DNA of 60,000 nt from Polytrichum commune. Lineage: Eukaryota; Streptophyta; Polytrichopsida; Polytrichales; Polytrichaceae. The notes beneath the pieces were generated by a model that did not search any database, was not told the origin of the DNA, and saw nothing but the letters and a program-made list of their open reading frames with translations. Shown piece by piece: positions 12,546 through 24,299 of this stretch. The stretch lies in NCBI GenBank assembly GCA_950295325.1, contig OX485803.1:21826001-21886000 (forward strand), read 5' to 3'. The first letter of the stretch is position 1. Every line of letters starts with the position of its first letter. The translations under genes and the position numbers were made by a program.

Positions 12546-13905
12546 GCAACTGGTATGTAACACACAAAGGTAAAAAAATCATGTGGGTTATATTTGCCTT
12601 CTGGCTTCAAATTGAAGAAAATGGATGTTGTGTTGTATAGCCAAGTAAAGTGGTTACTTCAAAGTGCAAAGTTTCCTATCCCCTAGGTGTGAACTTGTTT
12701 TTGTTGGTATATATGTTAGCAAAAAGCATTGATTGAGATTTGTTTGTATTTCCAGGTACACTACTATGTCATTTAAAACATGCTTGTAATGTCATAGTGA
12801 GAGCTCAACCTTTGTATCTAACTTGAAGACGTCACAAGGGGGGCACCACAATACAAAGATTGGCTACAAGATGTTGTGGAGACATCTGTGAACAGGAGTG
12901 ACAATGTTTCACATGAGGCCATTGAAAGTATCGATACTTTTTGCAAGCAACTCGATAGCTCAGTGATCAGTGGAAATTAGTGGGATTGGTGAAGACCTCC
13001 CTTTGCAGAATTGGATTGGTGATCTGTGTTGCCTTTTCTTTTGATCTAGTACTTCTGAGTGCACTCAATTCACTAGCTGTCAATTCACTCTTTACCTGTC
13101 AAATGCACAACATGTGATTGAGAATCTTAGGACTGATTTTGCAAGAAAACCTTCATATTCCACTCCAAGAAAGTTTGTGTTCACAAGCGTGTCTAGAATT
13201 TCTGATGAACTTAAATAAATACTATAATGTAAAGCAAAATAACACTACAGTACCTAAACCTAGCCTACCTAGCTCAACCACCTTTAGCATTTCCGGATTC
13301 AGCCTAGCCATGGTATGGTGAGCATTAGTGCATGTCCCACCATGCCTTAGTAACAACACCTCCCTAGCCCTTAGGTCACATAGGATCGTTGAGGCCCTTG
13401 GATGGGCCTTGGTGGATCGATAATCCAGATGCACCATGCCTATGACCACACAAGGCCCATTCATAGCACCTCAGTAATGCGGAAAACCCTCATTTCATAT
13501 TCAAAATCTCAGAAGTGGCATCTTTGAAATAGCCATTATTTCATATGCAAAGTCAATGAAACTCGCCAAAAGTAATTGAATCAACCTCCCATGAACCTAT
13601 CTGGACTCACAACCTTGATTCAAACCTATTCCCTTACATATGCTCGAATAAACAACGTGTTAGCAAAACTTACTCAAAAATCCGCCAACCCTTCAAGCAA
13701 ATTAGAATTCACCAAGATCCACAAGAGTAAATGAAGAGCATACCAAGAAGGACATCAAAAGAAAGAGGTATTTGGTATTGAAGCACAATAGAACTAGAAA
13801 TCATAATCCCAACACAAGCAAATACACATATACAAAGGCATATGAACAATGTTTGGAGTGAGATGATATTGTCCACTCCTTGTCTTGACCTTTATTGCAT
13901 TTATC
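12546..13905. other. Anonymous sequence with a repeat shared with 26.7 kb
   Basis: There is no supported gene. From about 13790 the sequence matches 26714-26835 (shared CAAGCAAATACACATAT), showing a dispersed repeat that is interrupted here by the insertion starting at 13913. Confidence 0.5.
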
Positions 13906-13912
13906 CTCCTTG

Positions 13913-16418
13913 TGATACTGATCTTTTTTATGTTGTCAGGGTGAAACAATATTTCAGTGAGAAACAAGCTAATTTTAGTCTTTATAAGTTGAAACCAGTA
14001 AGTGTGAAGAGGACTATAGGCTGGCAGTTCAGAAAGTAACTGCCGAGGACCATAGTCTGAGGGTAGGAGGTTGCAGAGAAGGAGATAGACAATGGTCTGT
14101 GGAGAGGAGACTTTTTTTTTTTCTTTTGTTTTTTGGCGAAATATCAGTTTTTTGGGAGAACTGGAAGTAGACAGAGTGGCTGTGAGAGCCGAGGGAGAGA
14201 GAGAGATAGATATCTGATATGGTTTAAATCTCTCTGACATTTTTACCTCAATGCTTTATGATTGTGCCTGCTTTTGTTGGAAGTTTAATGCTGTCTGTAG
14301 TCATTCCAGGGGATTTGGATTGGGTTACTTGAACATCAAATTTCACTGTACACTCGATTCTATATAAGCACCTCTATGTAAGGCAATATCATCAAGAAGG
14401 ATGATGGTCTGTTATTGCAGTCGAATTCCAGAGTCGTATATCCAGTCTATTGTCTGATGAAATGGTGTGTGTATTTGATCTGTACCAGCATTGATGTATG
14501 AGGCAGAGCTTGATCAATAGAAGTCATTATGTTAAGAATGGGAGCAGATCTTATAATCTGATGTTATTATCTCGGGGTTGTGAATGATTGAGATAAGTAA
14601 TTCGTGCAGTGATAGAAATCTGTAATTGTTGGCCCTCTGAGGGACTAATAATGACCACTGGCGCTTAGACGTGATACTGATAAGAGAGAGAGGATCACTG
14701 GTTACATTAAATCACAAATCTATGGTCTGGGTTGTGCAAGGATGATTGAACGTAAATTAAGATAGTCCCTTGAGAGAAAATTACATTGCGGAATCTTTGC
14801 TGCTTTGATTATATTGTCTGGAGTTGTTCATGTTGATGGTGATCGTAAATCTCGTTGTGTGGTTAACATAAGCTAAACCTGTTGGTGGGTCAGATCAGAG
14901 CGCTTTAGAGGCAATTGTCTGTGAGTTATTAAGTTAATGAGAACCAGGGTATAATCTCATAATATTTACGGTCTATCACCTTAGGATAAGGGAGGAGGAT
15001 AAGTTATAGACTGTAGCCATTGAAGGTAATTTCCTAAGATCGGTGGGCTATACGAGAGTAAATATTAATCTGAAGTAGGGCATTGTCACTACAAGAAGTG
15101 GAGTTAGATGGTTGATTATTAATTCTTTGCATTGTACTAGAAGCATGTACCATAAAATTCATGCACAAGTGTAATACAAGTTTTGTATTTCATTTCTGTA
15201 TTCTTAGATTGACGTATTGGGCTTGAACGAGACCTTCAACTGAAAGGCTGAAATTTGAGAGCCCTTCAAAATGAGACTCATACGAGGGCTTCAATCTTGA
15301 ACACTGTTTATGGTCCTAAATTGACTCTACACGGTGGCCAAGGCTCACAACTTCGTGGATGAGAACTCCATTTGCGAATCATTTAGACTTTCCGTGGATG
15401 AGAATGACTCCCAGGAGGTGACCTAAGCCAGTCGTAATTTTGACTACAGAAATAAGAGGGGCGTTGTAAATGTTTTAAACCGGATCTATCCTGTAGGAAG
15501 CTTTGCCGTCTACTAAGGTTACGATGAGCAAAGGACGAAAGTGGCTGTGAGGTTGCACATAGTTGATTAAGGGCATAAAAAGGAAAGGCTATTGATGTTG
15601 GTGTGTAAATGGAGAAGCTGTTCTCTCCTACTCAGACTCTGTTCAAATTACGAGGCTATTGACTGTGAAAGGCTAAGCCGAGCGCTGAAGAGACCAACCA
15701 TTGCCATCCCCGTGATATCTGTGAGTCATAACGGTTGATACCAATTTAAGATAGGTCATTTAATTTGGAAATCATCGTTGTAATCCTTGAATTATTTCAA
15801 TTGAATTAGTGATAATAAAACAGATTGTAGAATTATATGCTTTAAGACCTATGTTGTGTGGACCTATTGATTTGAGGGAAACTACTTTGGATTACTAGGC
15901 CAAGACTTGGTAAGGACTATTGTCAGACTGTATAACTTGACACGGATGGATTAATTCATGAATCTCGACAACCCTGAGGGGATGACTGCACCGACCATTT
16001 CAAGTTAAATTAAAAGGATTAATCAAATGCCAGTTTATGGACAATATCAAAGTGCCCTCGACTTTGATAAGCAAGACTAAAATGAGTTACTATTGCAAGA
16101 CTATTGACTATGGCTGTGCCTATGATTTTGCACCGCACCTTGGTCCAATTAAAATGAACTCACTGCCAGACTATTGACCGGGAATTTAGAGTGAGAAGAG
16201 AGACTGTCACATTTGCATGCACTGCTATGGAGTGATCTTTTAGGTGTTTTTACCCCTGCCCGTAAACTAATTGATATACCTAAATGGAAATGAAGTGCTA
16301 TATCCTTGTGTTTTACCTAACAAAACTTGTCTAAGACACCTAGATGATATAAGAATCACCTTTTAAGTCTTCCCTGATTGTTTCCCTGGTTTTGTTTGTA
16401 ACCAAAAAGCTAACTACA
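13913..16418. mobile_element. 2.5-kb TG...CA insertion of unknown type
   Basis: The repeat copy at 26714-26990 is continuous, whereas here it is split after TTTATCCTCCTTG. The inserted block begins TGATACTG, ends AACTACA and is flanked by identical CTCCTTG (13906-13912 and 16419-16425). TG...CA termini suggest a solo LTR or small LTR element, but 7 bp is longer than the usual 5-bp TSD. No long frame exists inside. The boundaries are well supported by the uninterrupted copy; the class is not. Confidence 0.55.
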
Positions 16419-16719
16419 CTCCTTGGCTCATACAATGCATATGGAATATCTCAACTCCCACTTCTCACTAACCATATGGAATTATTTAAATTTTTTTATT
16501 CTTAAATCTTTAACAAACACCATTCTATGAATACGAACAATCTTATGCTCTAACTTCAATACTCTCACTTTGCGAACAATCAAAGGATTGCAATTTCATT
16601 GCCCTTGATAGTGATTGTTGCCTATCATTCCCAAATACTATTTTTTTGAATGTCATAATTTCATAAACTTCAAATAATCATCAAAATATGCCCCATTTGC
16701 CATTTCTACATCATGTTGG

Positions 16720-17089
16720 GGCAATATGTGGTTCTTCTATCATTTTCTAAGCGCTCGTTGCTCCCTTGAAGGGTATCTTCTCTCCTCTAAAGGCTGCCCC
16801 TCCCCATCATCACCAAAACTCGGTCGCATTTCCTCATAATAACTTCTTTGCAGTGGAGGTGTTGAAGAACATTTTTTGTTTGCTGGTCCTTCTCTTGGTT
16901 TTTAAATTACAACTAGTTTATCTCCCACTTCCTCTTTAGACTTCTCAATATCTTGACCAAGACCACACAATGGAAATTTTGAAGATTCATCCACCTCAAC
17001 CACCATGGGAGCTTTATTTTTTCCATTTAAAAACAATTCCAAATCACGCCAACTACTCGTACCATTAACATAACATCTCTCATGGGGCC
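16720..17089 (-). pseudogene. Ty1/copia pol fragment after the integrase
   Basis: On the minus strand a frame reads VDESSKFPLCGLGQDIEKSK and, after one stop, continues to YPSREQRALRKW. This has the look of the polar linker between integrase and reverse transcriptase in copia pol, preceded by a RDV motif. It is the continuation of the pre-integrase frame at 18645-18880, separated by the solo LTR inserted at 17090-18644, with some pol sequence deleted. Confidence 0.5.
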
Positions 17090-18644
17090 TGTGAGCCCAA
17101 AATGGGTGCTCACAGGTGATCTTACGCTTGGGAACTATTAGAATGGGGATTGGACATTAGGATTATTCTTTGAAAAACATAAAAAGAGTGTGAGTTCTAG
17201 GTTAGTGATAGGATTAAGTTAAATGGCAAGTATGGATTGATTCGTGAGGGTCCCAAGTGACCTTAGGCCAGTATGATGTTTGAATTAGGCTAGGGTGGTG
17301 GTAGTTTAGGCTTTGAATATTGTTAGCTTGGGGCATGGGTACTAATTGTTTAGGGAGGGGGCCTCTGCTCCCGGGAGTAGTGGAGCCGGGACCTTCGGAT
17401 CCCTGGTGAGAGGCTCCTGGAATGCTTGGCCGAGGGCTAGGTATCTCTCTCTCTTCGGAATTAGGTAGAGGTCGGCCAGGGGCGCCGTTGGGAGGAAGAG
17501 GCAACAACAGTGAAAGGATTGGGCTGCTGAAAGAGAAATTGTGAGGCATTCCCCGAACCAGGGGGCATACATTCACTCACTCAGAGATGTGTGAGAATAG
17601 ATTCAGGGTGGTGGCATTGCGGCCATTGGCGACAGGGAAGGAGGCAAGAGGTGTTGCCAGGGGGTGGAAGGTTGAGGTGAGGAAGTAATGAGGCGGTGCC
17701 CAAGCTTCTTTGCTTGGGCAGGGGTATCGCAATGCCGAGGCTCATATCAGGTTCGAACAGGGGGGTACAAAATTGAGGAGCAATGCAGTATCCTGGCATT
17801 GGTGGAAGATGCGATTCGGATCATGAGGATGGCCGAATTACTATTGCAGTAGATGGGAGGCACTCAGTAAGCACATCTTTCCCCCCAAATTTCTATTAAT
17901 GGAGGAAGCAATTCTGCACGGATTGAAGGGATAAAAAACAGAGGGGTTGCTAAGATTTACGAGGGAGGGGGAGGATTCCACTGGGTTGCCGTGGCAGTAG
18001 TCTTCTTTTTGGGTTGAATTGGAGTAGTAGGGAGTAAGCAAATCCCTCGCCAACACACTACTCAGTATGGATGCTGAGATTGCTGCGAGAGGGAGTACCT
18101 GGGGGGTGAATGCGAAGGCAGTGATGGGAGACTGCTGGACTAGAATGCGGCGGTTGGTGGAGTGGTCACAAGGGGAAAGCAGCTGACTCGTACTGGCGGG
18201 TACGAGGTCGAAGTACCTGGCTGATAACCGGCCAGGTGCTGGGCCGCGCCAGAACTGGAACCTGGTCCAGGGGGATCCAGGGCCGAGAGGGTTCGACTGC
18301 CAAGAAAAGCACAGTGAAGCAGCTGGCCGCAGGGAGGAAGAAAAATATGAGGTTAGTTAGAGGGGTAAGTGTGGATTTAAATGGTAGGGGATTGGGAAAT
18401 TAAACATATTAAGGGTGACGGAGTGTTGGGTTTTAGGTTTGGAGATAGAGTTAGGGGGTGGGGATAAAAGCATTTCTTAATGCTTGTAATCGTATCTTTA
18501 TTGGAAGTAAACATTGGTCACACACCAAACCTGCGTGCATAACAAGGTTGCATTTCACACCCCACATAATACTGTGAAGTATATGTTAGTCACTACCCTC
18601 CACAAGGACTACGACGCTTAAGGGGTGGAGGTTTGGGGCTGACA
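17090..18644 (+). mobile_element. Solo LTR, family 1 (copy a)
   Basis: This 1555-bp block starts TGTGAGCCCAAAATG, ends GGCTGACA and is flanked by a perfect 5-bp TSD, GGGCC (17085-17089 and 18645-18649). A promoter-like ACATAAAAAGAGTG lies about 100 bp inside. It splits a minus-strand copia pol frame. Two further copies of the family are at 19226 and 20086. Frames read across it are incidental. Confidence 0.93.
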
Positions 18645-19220
18645 GGGCCAAATACGTCCAAATGTGCTATCTCCAAAGGTTTAATTGGTCGCCTTTCCCC
18701 ATTGTTGGGAAAAAATACCCTAATTTGTTGTCTTTCAATACATGCTTCACAAATCGACAAAAATTTGAGACAATGAATTTTACCGAGGTTCATGCAAATT
18801 ACCCACGCATTGAAATGCATACCCTTCACATTTGAATGGCCAAGCTGATGATGGCGAAGTTCAAATCTACCGTTCAAATCTACCGTCTTTCTTCAATGAT
18901 TGTACCAAATTGGCTCCATCTGCCCATGCATCTTTGTGAAAATCATTTCGTAGAAATTGTCTTTATGTAGTTCCTGTACAATCACCTCTTTATTTGGATC
19001 TCCTACAATACATTCATTTAGGTTAAATTACATTTTCACATGTTCATTAATAACTTGCGCACTGAAAGTAAATTTGCTTGCAACTTGGCAACATAGAAGG
19101 AATCCTTGATACGAATTCTTTTGATTTTGCCTCTCCTAGTGCTTCAACAATAATCATATGGAACCCATTTGGGTGTAAGCTCGGTATAGTGGACAACTCC
19201 TGATCCTTGCCTAGTGTTAA
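18645..19220 (-). pseudogene. Ty1/copia protease-end and GAG-pre-integrase fragment
   Basis: The minus-strand frame contains HHQLGHSNVKGMH, then CEACIERQQ, then FPNNGERRPIKPLEIAHLDV. This is the zinc-binding GAG-pre-integrase/integrase N-terminus of copia elements (H..H..C..C followed by HSDVCGP-like text). Upstream, KLQANLLSVRKLL matches the end of the protease region (xLxxNLLSVxKL). Stops and frame changes show decay. Solo LTRs with TSDs interrupt it on both sides. Confidence 0.75.
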
Positions 19221-20085
19221 CACGATATGAGCCCAAAATGAGTGCTCATATTTGTTTTATGTTTAGAATTTAATTAGAATTGCAATTGGAGTGTTATTGA
19301 AACAATCAAAAGTATAAAAAGAGTGAGGCTTGGTGTGGATTTATGTTTAGGCCTTAAATGTGTGGTGAATTAGAAGCTTAGTGACATTAGGGAGTGTTTT
19401 GATTAGAGGAGTAGTGCTTGATGAGGCAAGGGGAAGTGCCTTTGATTTAATTGTTTGAATTAGAACATATTCGTGTTGGTTTAGGGGTTGAAGGGTTAGC
19501 GGAGAGGATGAGGTCCTACTAAGGGGGAGAAGGTTAAGGGGTTGTGATTGGATGCCCTATCTCTCCTCTTCCTCCCTTATCCTCTCTTCTCCTTAAGTTC
19601 CCTCTCTTTACCTTTTCTTCTCTCTTCTTCAAAATCTTCCTCTCTCTCTCAATGCTCTCTCTCTTTGTCTTTTCACTCTCACCCCTTCCCTCTCTTGTGT
19701 GTAGAGGTGTGTGTGTGGGTTGTGGGTGATACCCAAAGAAGCGTTAGTCATTTGATTGTTAGTCCTTAGTTGTTTAGGCTTATAGTTTAATCTAGTTTGA
19801 TTTAGTTTAGTTTGAATGGTGTTTATGGTTTTATGGTGGTTTAGCTAAGTCGAGTATTCACATGCAAGGCTTAGCCAGCCCCTGGACTAAAACGGCAGCT
19901 GGGCCGAAGGCTTAGCCAACCCCTAGACGAGACTGCAGCTGGGTTGAAGGCTTAGCCAGCCACCGTACTGGGGTTGAGCAGTCCCGGTCACTGCAGCCGG
20001 TTGTTGGGTAGCAACCACAATAAGGAGTGGGAGCCATTTGAACTAGGGCTTAGGTAGGAGCTGGGTTATGAGTTAAGGGGGGTAG

Positions 20086-22035
20086 TGTGAGCCCAAAATG
20101 GTGCCCACATGTGGTGATTAACTCTTCGAAACCAATTTTAGTTTGACTTTGATGTGTTATGATTATTCACAAAACATAAAAAGAGTGAAGTGTGGTGTGG
20201 ATTTAAGTTTAGGCATTAGAATGTGTTGTGTAGTTATTTCAAGGTTTGATTTCAATAAGAGGATGCCTTGATTATGTGAGTAGGGGGTAAGGTGAGGCAA
20301 GGTGAGCTCCGCGGGTTAAATGCCCACTTTTGGATCCACTTTGTTAGTTTAGGAAGAAGGAAGCTTGGTGGATGGGGATTAGTCCCTACTTTGGAGGAGA
20401 GGGTTAAAGGATGGTGATTGGAGGTGCTAATCCTCTCACCCTATCCTCACCTCTCTTTCCCTCTCCCCCTCTCTCCCTCTTTGCTACTTAAGGTGTTTTT
20501 CTCTCATTTTCCCTCTCTCTCCATCAAGCGCTCTCAAGGGAGCAAGCTCTCAAGAGCTTGAGCCACATGTGTGGGACATTAGTTTATAGTGAATTTAAGT
20601 AGTTAAGCTCTCTCTCCCAATACCTCCCACGTGAGTGAGCTCTTAGAGCTAAGATTGCAAGTACTGATTAGGTAGTAGTTAGTGGAAGTAGTGTGTTAGA
20701 TTAGTTCATGAATTAGGAGCAAGGAAAAGAAAAGAAAAGAAAGAAAGAAGGAAAGACAACAAAAAAAAAGAGGATTTAAAACAAATCTTTGATTAGGATT
20801 AGGGGAGTTGTATTAAGGATAGCTAGTGGCTGGAGTTACTACATAATTACTAGAACTGTTAGATTAGCTGCTGGAGCCATCTACGACTGGAGGGGTCAAC
20901 TGCTGAACCCAGCTGAACTGTTAGATTAGCTGCTGGAGCCATCTACGACTGGAGGGATTACTGCTGAACCCAGCTGAACTGTTAGATTAGCTGCTGGAGC
21001 CATCTACGACTGGAGGGATTACTGCTGAACCCAGCTGAACTGGTTAGATTAGCTGCTGGAGCCATCTACGACTGGAGGGGTCAACTGTTGAACCCAGCTG
21101 AACTGTTAGATTAGCTGCTGGAGCCATCTACGACTGGAGGGGTCAACTGCTGAACCCAGCTGAACTGGTTAGATTAGCTGCTGGAGCCATCTACGACTGG
21201 GGGTCAACTACTGAACCCAGCTGAACTGTTAGATTAGCTGCTGGAGCCATCTACGACTGGGGGTCAACTGCTGAACCCAACTGAACTGTTAGATAAGCTG
21301 CTGAAGCCATCTACGACTGGAGGGATTACTGCTGAACCCAGCTGAACTGGTTAGATTAGCTGCTGGAGCCATCTACGACTGGAGGGATTACTGCTGAACC
21401 CAGCTGAACTGTTAGATTAGCTGCTGGGCCATCTACAACTGGAGGGATTACTGCTGGACCCAGCTGCGACCTTTGAGATCAGCTGCCGGGCAGCAGCTGC
21501 GGCTGGTTGAGATTAGTTGTGGTTTAGCAAATTAATATTAATGTTGTGTAGAGGGAACCACTAACCACCCAATAGGATGTTAGACAATAGTAGACTAAAA
21601 TAGTTCTTAGACAAGTTTTAAGCTTAATAGGATAGGCATGGTGTGTGGAACCTCATATGGTTGAATGTAACATTGACTATAGAGTAAAGTGTTTTTCAAC
21701 ACTTGCACCTATCGTTAAAAATAACTTAATTGCATTATTAATGGAGAATGTGAAGGACTCTTGCAATGGCAAGAAAAATGAGGCGAAGCTCAAAAGAGTG
21801 AGGGGAATGTCCGTAAGGGCATGTGCGACTAAAGCCGCGGGTTGGACTCTTGAGAAAGCCAACTCTAGCACAAGCCAAGAGGCCAACATTAATAAAGAAA
21901 AATGAGTGAAACAATACATGTTCATTTGGACATGAAAATCACCTTGCACATGGTTCAATGTTGTAATAGATGAATGTGATTCTCAAAGTCATCACCCGGA
22001 CTAGGACGCTTAAGGGTGGTGGATTTGGCCTCACA
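20086..22035 (+). mobile_element. Solo LTR, family 1 (copy c), nested in copy b
   Basis: This 1950-bp block starts TGTGAGCCCAAAATGG, ends GGCCTCACA and has a perfect 5-bp TSD, GGTAG (20081-20085 and 22036-22040). It is longer than its relatives because of a ~60-bp tandem array (20853-21475). Confidence 0.93.
20853..21475. repeat. ~60-bp minisatellite, about 10 units, inside a solo LTR
   Basis: Units open with GAACTGTTAGATTAGCTGCT and contain GAGCCATCTACGACTGG. Spacing is 60-62 bp with small indels. Copy b has a different ~50-bp array at the corresponding place. Confidence 0.92.
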
Positions 22036-22760
22036 GGTAGCCAGGTAGAAAAGAAGTTAGCGGGGTTAGCATTGGAGTTACAATTAGGAACCCCTTAAGT
22101 TGGAAGTTGTTGACGTTAGGGAGTGAACTTGTGAGTGAATTTAGAAGTGACTTGCAATAGAGGAATGCTAAGATAGTGATAAGAGAGAGAAGTGTTTTTT
22201 AACACTTGTATCCTTATCATGGAATGAATTGATGTGCTAAAATTGATGTAAAGCACCAGGGTGAGTTGTGTGGTTCCCCACAAAGAGGACGGCCTTGGGT
22301 GACGATTGTGGATTAAGGTATTAGAAATTTAATTGTCACATGGAGTCGACAAGCCATAGCCTCACGGAGGCTAAGATCACTAATGAGAAGGTCTTGGCTA
22401 ATGTCAAGGTCTCAAGAGGGATATCACTAAGGGCATGTGTAGCCAAGGCCACGGGGTGGACCCTTGAGAAGGCCAATGCTCTACCTATTCAAGAGGCTAA
22501 CATCAATAAAACATCATGATTCTAAGTAAGTTGGGAGTTCATTGAGATGGGAGTTACATTCCATGTTACCGCGAGTTTTGGTATGACACATGTGATTCTC
22601 AAAACCACCACCCGGACTAGGACGCTTAAGGGTGGTGGGTTTGGCCTCACACACGACATTCAATATTTTGAGAGAGTGGGATCCTCTCAAAATAATATTG
22701 GCCATTTGGACACCTAAAAGTCATGCTAGGTTGATAAATACTAGATTATACTTCAGTCGT

Positions 22761-22957
22761 GTAGTTTCCATTAAAATGAGAGTATGTTAAGCTGGAAAAT
22801 CGACTCATTTAGGTTGAGTCGACTTAAATGAGGACATTATGTTGTCAATTTAAGTTGAGTCGACCTAAATGAGGACAATATGTTGTCAATTTAGGTTGAG
22901 TCGACCTAAATGAGTCGATTTCCCAGCTTAACATACTCTCATTTTAATGGAAACTAC
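22761..22957. repeat. Foldback element with internal tandem motif
   Basis: The left arm, starting GTAGTTTCCATTAAAATGAG, is the reverse complement of the right arm ending at 22957, over about 80 bp. The centre repeats GGTTGAGTCGACCTAAATGA, itself a palindrome around GTCGAC, three times. No TSD is seen. Confidence 0.8.
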
Positions 22958-23545
22958 GGTGGAATTTACGGCAGAAAATCAAATGTTATTTTTTTACTTG
23001 TACTCTACAACTTTCCAGTGGTTTTCATTTCATTCTTGGATTAATAGTTTGCTTTATGTACTCTCAATTCACTGGAAAACTCTCATATATTTTAATGAAT
23101 CTTGTGTTTGTTGAGTGAAAATGATTCAATTTTATGTATTACTTTGAATTTTGTGAAGAAAAAATCCTAGACATTTAAAAAAAATACCAATGTACAAAGC
23201 CAAGCAATTTATGATGACAAAAAAAATCCAAAAAAAGTTTACATATTTTAGCACACGTTGCAAGTGGTGTCCAAGTAGGTGATATTGAACAAGTGACTAT
23301 CTAGAATTTGTTTTAAATATGATAGAATTATATTAAATTGATTTTTTTCTACAAAGTATTGTGATGATGCCCTCAAGTAGATAATGAATTCAAGGACTAT
23401 CAAATTTTATTATTAAAAAAAAAACAACTAACTTCAAAATAGTTAAGGTCTTGAACTCTACGTCCAAAACCAAACTCAACCATTTGCTTTTAAGCATCAC
23501 TTTTGATGCTAAGTAATGAAGATCTCAACTTAATATTCTATATTT

Positions 23546-24292
23546 GGGGCCATTCACGGTTGGGGTACTACTTTTGGGACAAAGGACTTAAGGACTTTAT
23601 CGCATTGATCTTGGTTTTTATCATGATTTATTATTATTTGATCAATTAATTTTACATAAATAAGTAGATAGTTCATAAGCTTTGTCAAGAAAGATTTTTA
23701 TTATTATTTAATAATCACCCTAAACCCTAGGCCACATCAGTGGCATTTTTTTGCTATTTAGGTGTGCATTGGTGGTCAATTATTTCTTGTTATGTATCTT
23801 GGTACCTTGGTAAAAGTGTCATGTGTCCATTCATATAAATTTTTTTGTCCAATTCTAATACTAGACGTTCCTTTTACGTGTGGCCGTGAGTATATGTATA
23901 TTTGGACATGTTTGGTGCCACATGTAAAGTTGGGCAATTGCTATTCAATACATATTTGGTTCTATTGGTACACACTTGAACGATGAGTGTGAGGAAAAAA
24001 ATTGGGATCGTTTCGATTGATTCTTGTTGTCCTTTTCATTCCTTGATCCTAAGGTGAACAATTAAGACAACACTCCTGAATGTCCTTTAAGGAATCAAAA
24101 GGATATCTTAGATGACCCTATTCCTTCTAAATTAACTTTGTCAGTGTACTCGATATGGAGTATGAAATGTAGGTATGATCCAAAATATGCTTCACAATAC
24201 AAATCTAAGCATACCAAGCATGTGAAGTTATCCAAAAAAGTCCGTTTTCCGTTAGACGGCCAAAAGTAGTACCCCAACCGTGAATGGCCCCA
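23546..24292. mobile_element. ~745-bp TIR element, GGGGCCATTCACGG family
   Basis: The first ~32 bp, GGGGCCATTCACGGTTGGGG and onward, are the reverse complement of the end at about 24261-24292. The interior is AT-rich with no supported gene. A diverged, oppositely oriented relative at about 37659-38700 carries hAT element C. The TSD is uncertain, so superfamily assignment is withheld. Confidence 0.65.
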
Positions 24293-24299
24293 TTTGAGC

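Larger units (their letters stand above)
19226..22651 (+). mobile_element. Solo LTR, family 1 (copy b), split by copy c
   Basis: It begins TATGAGCCCAAAATG and ends GGCCTCACA, with a perfect 5-bp TSD, CACGA (19221-19225 and 22652-22656). Removing the nested copy c plus its TSD leaves about 1.47 kb, close to copy a. It includes a TATA-like AGTATAAAAAGAGTG near 19310, a pyrimidine-rich tract near 19560-19690 and three ~50-bp units near 19860-19970. Confidence 0.92.

Noticed and set aside
17214-18056. Proline-rich frames on the minus strand
   Set aside because: They fall wholly inside a solo LTR with a perfect TSD and have no recognisable domain.
20853-21475. CRISPR-like array
   Set aside because: Units are contiguous ~60-bp tandem repeats without unique spacers, and lie inside a plant LTR.
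19226-22651. One LTR retrotransposon with 5' LTR at 19226 and 3' LTR at 20086
   Set aside because: Separate TSDs (CACGA outside, GGTAG inside) show one solo LTR nested in another rather than an element with two LTRs.
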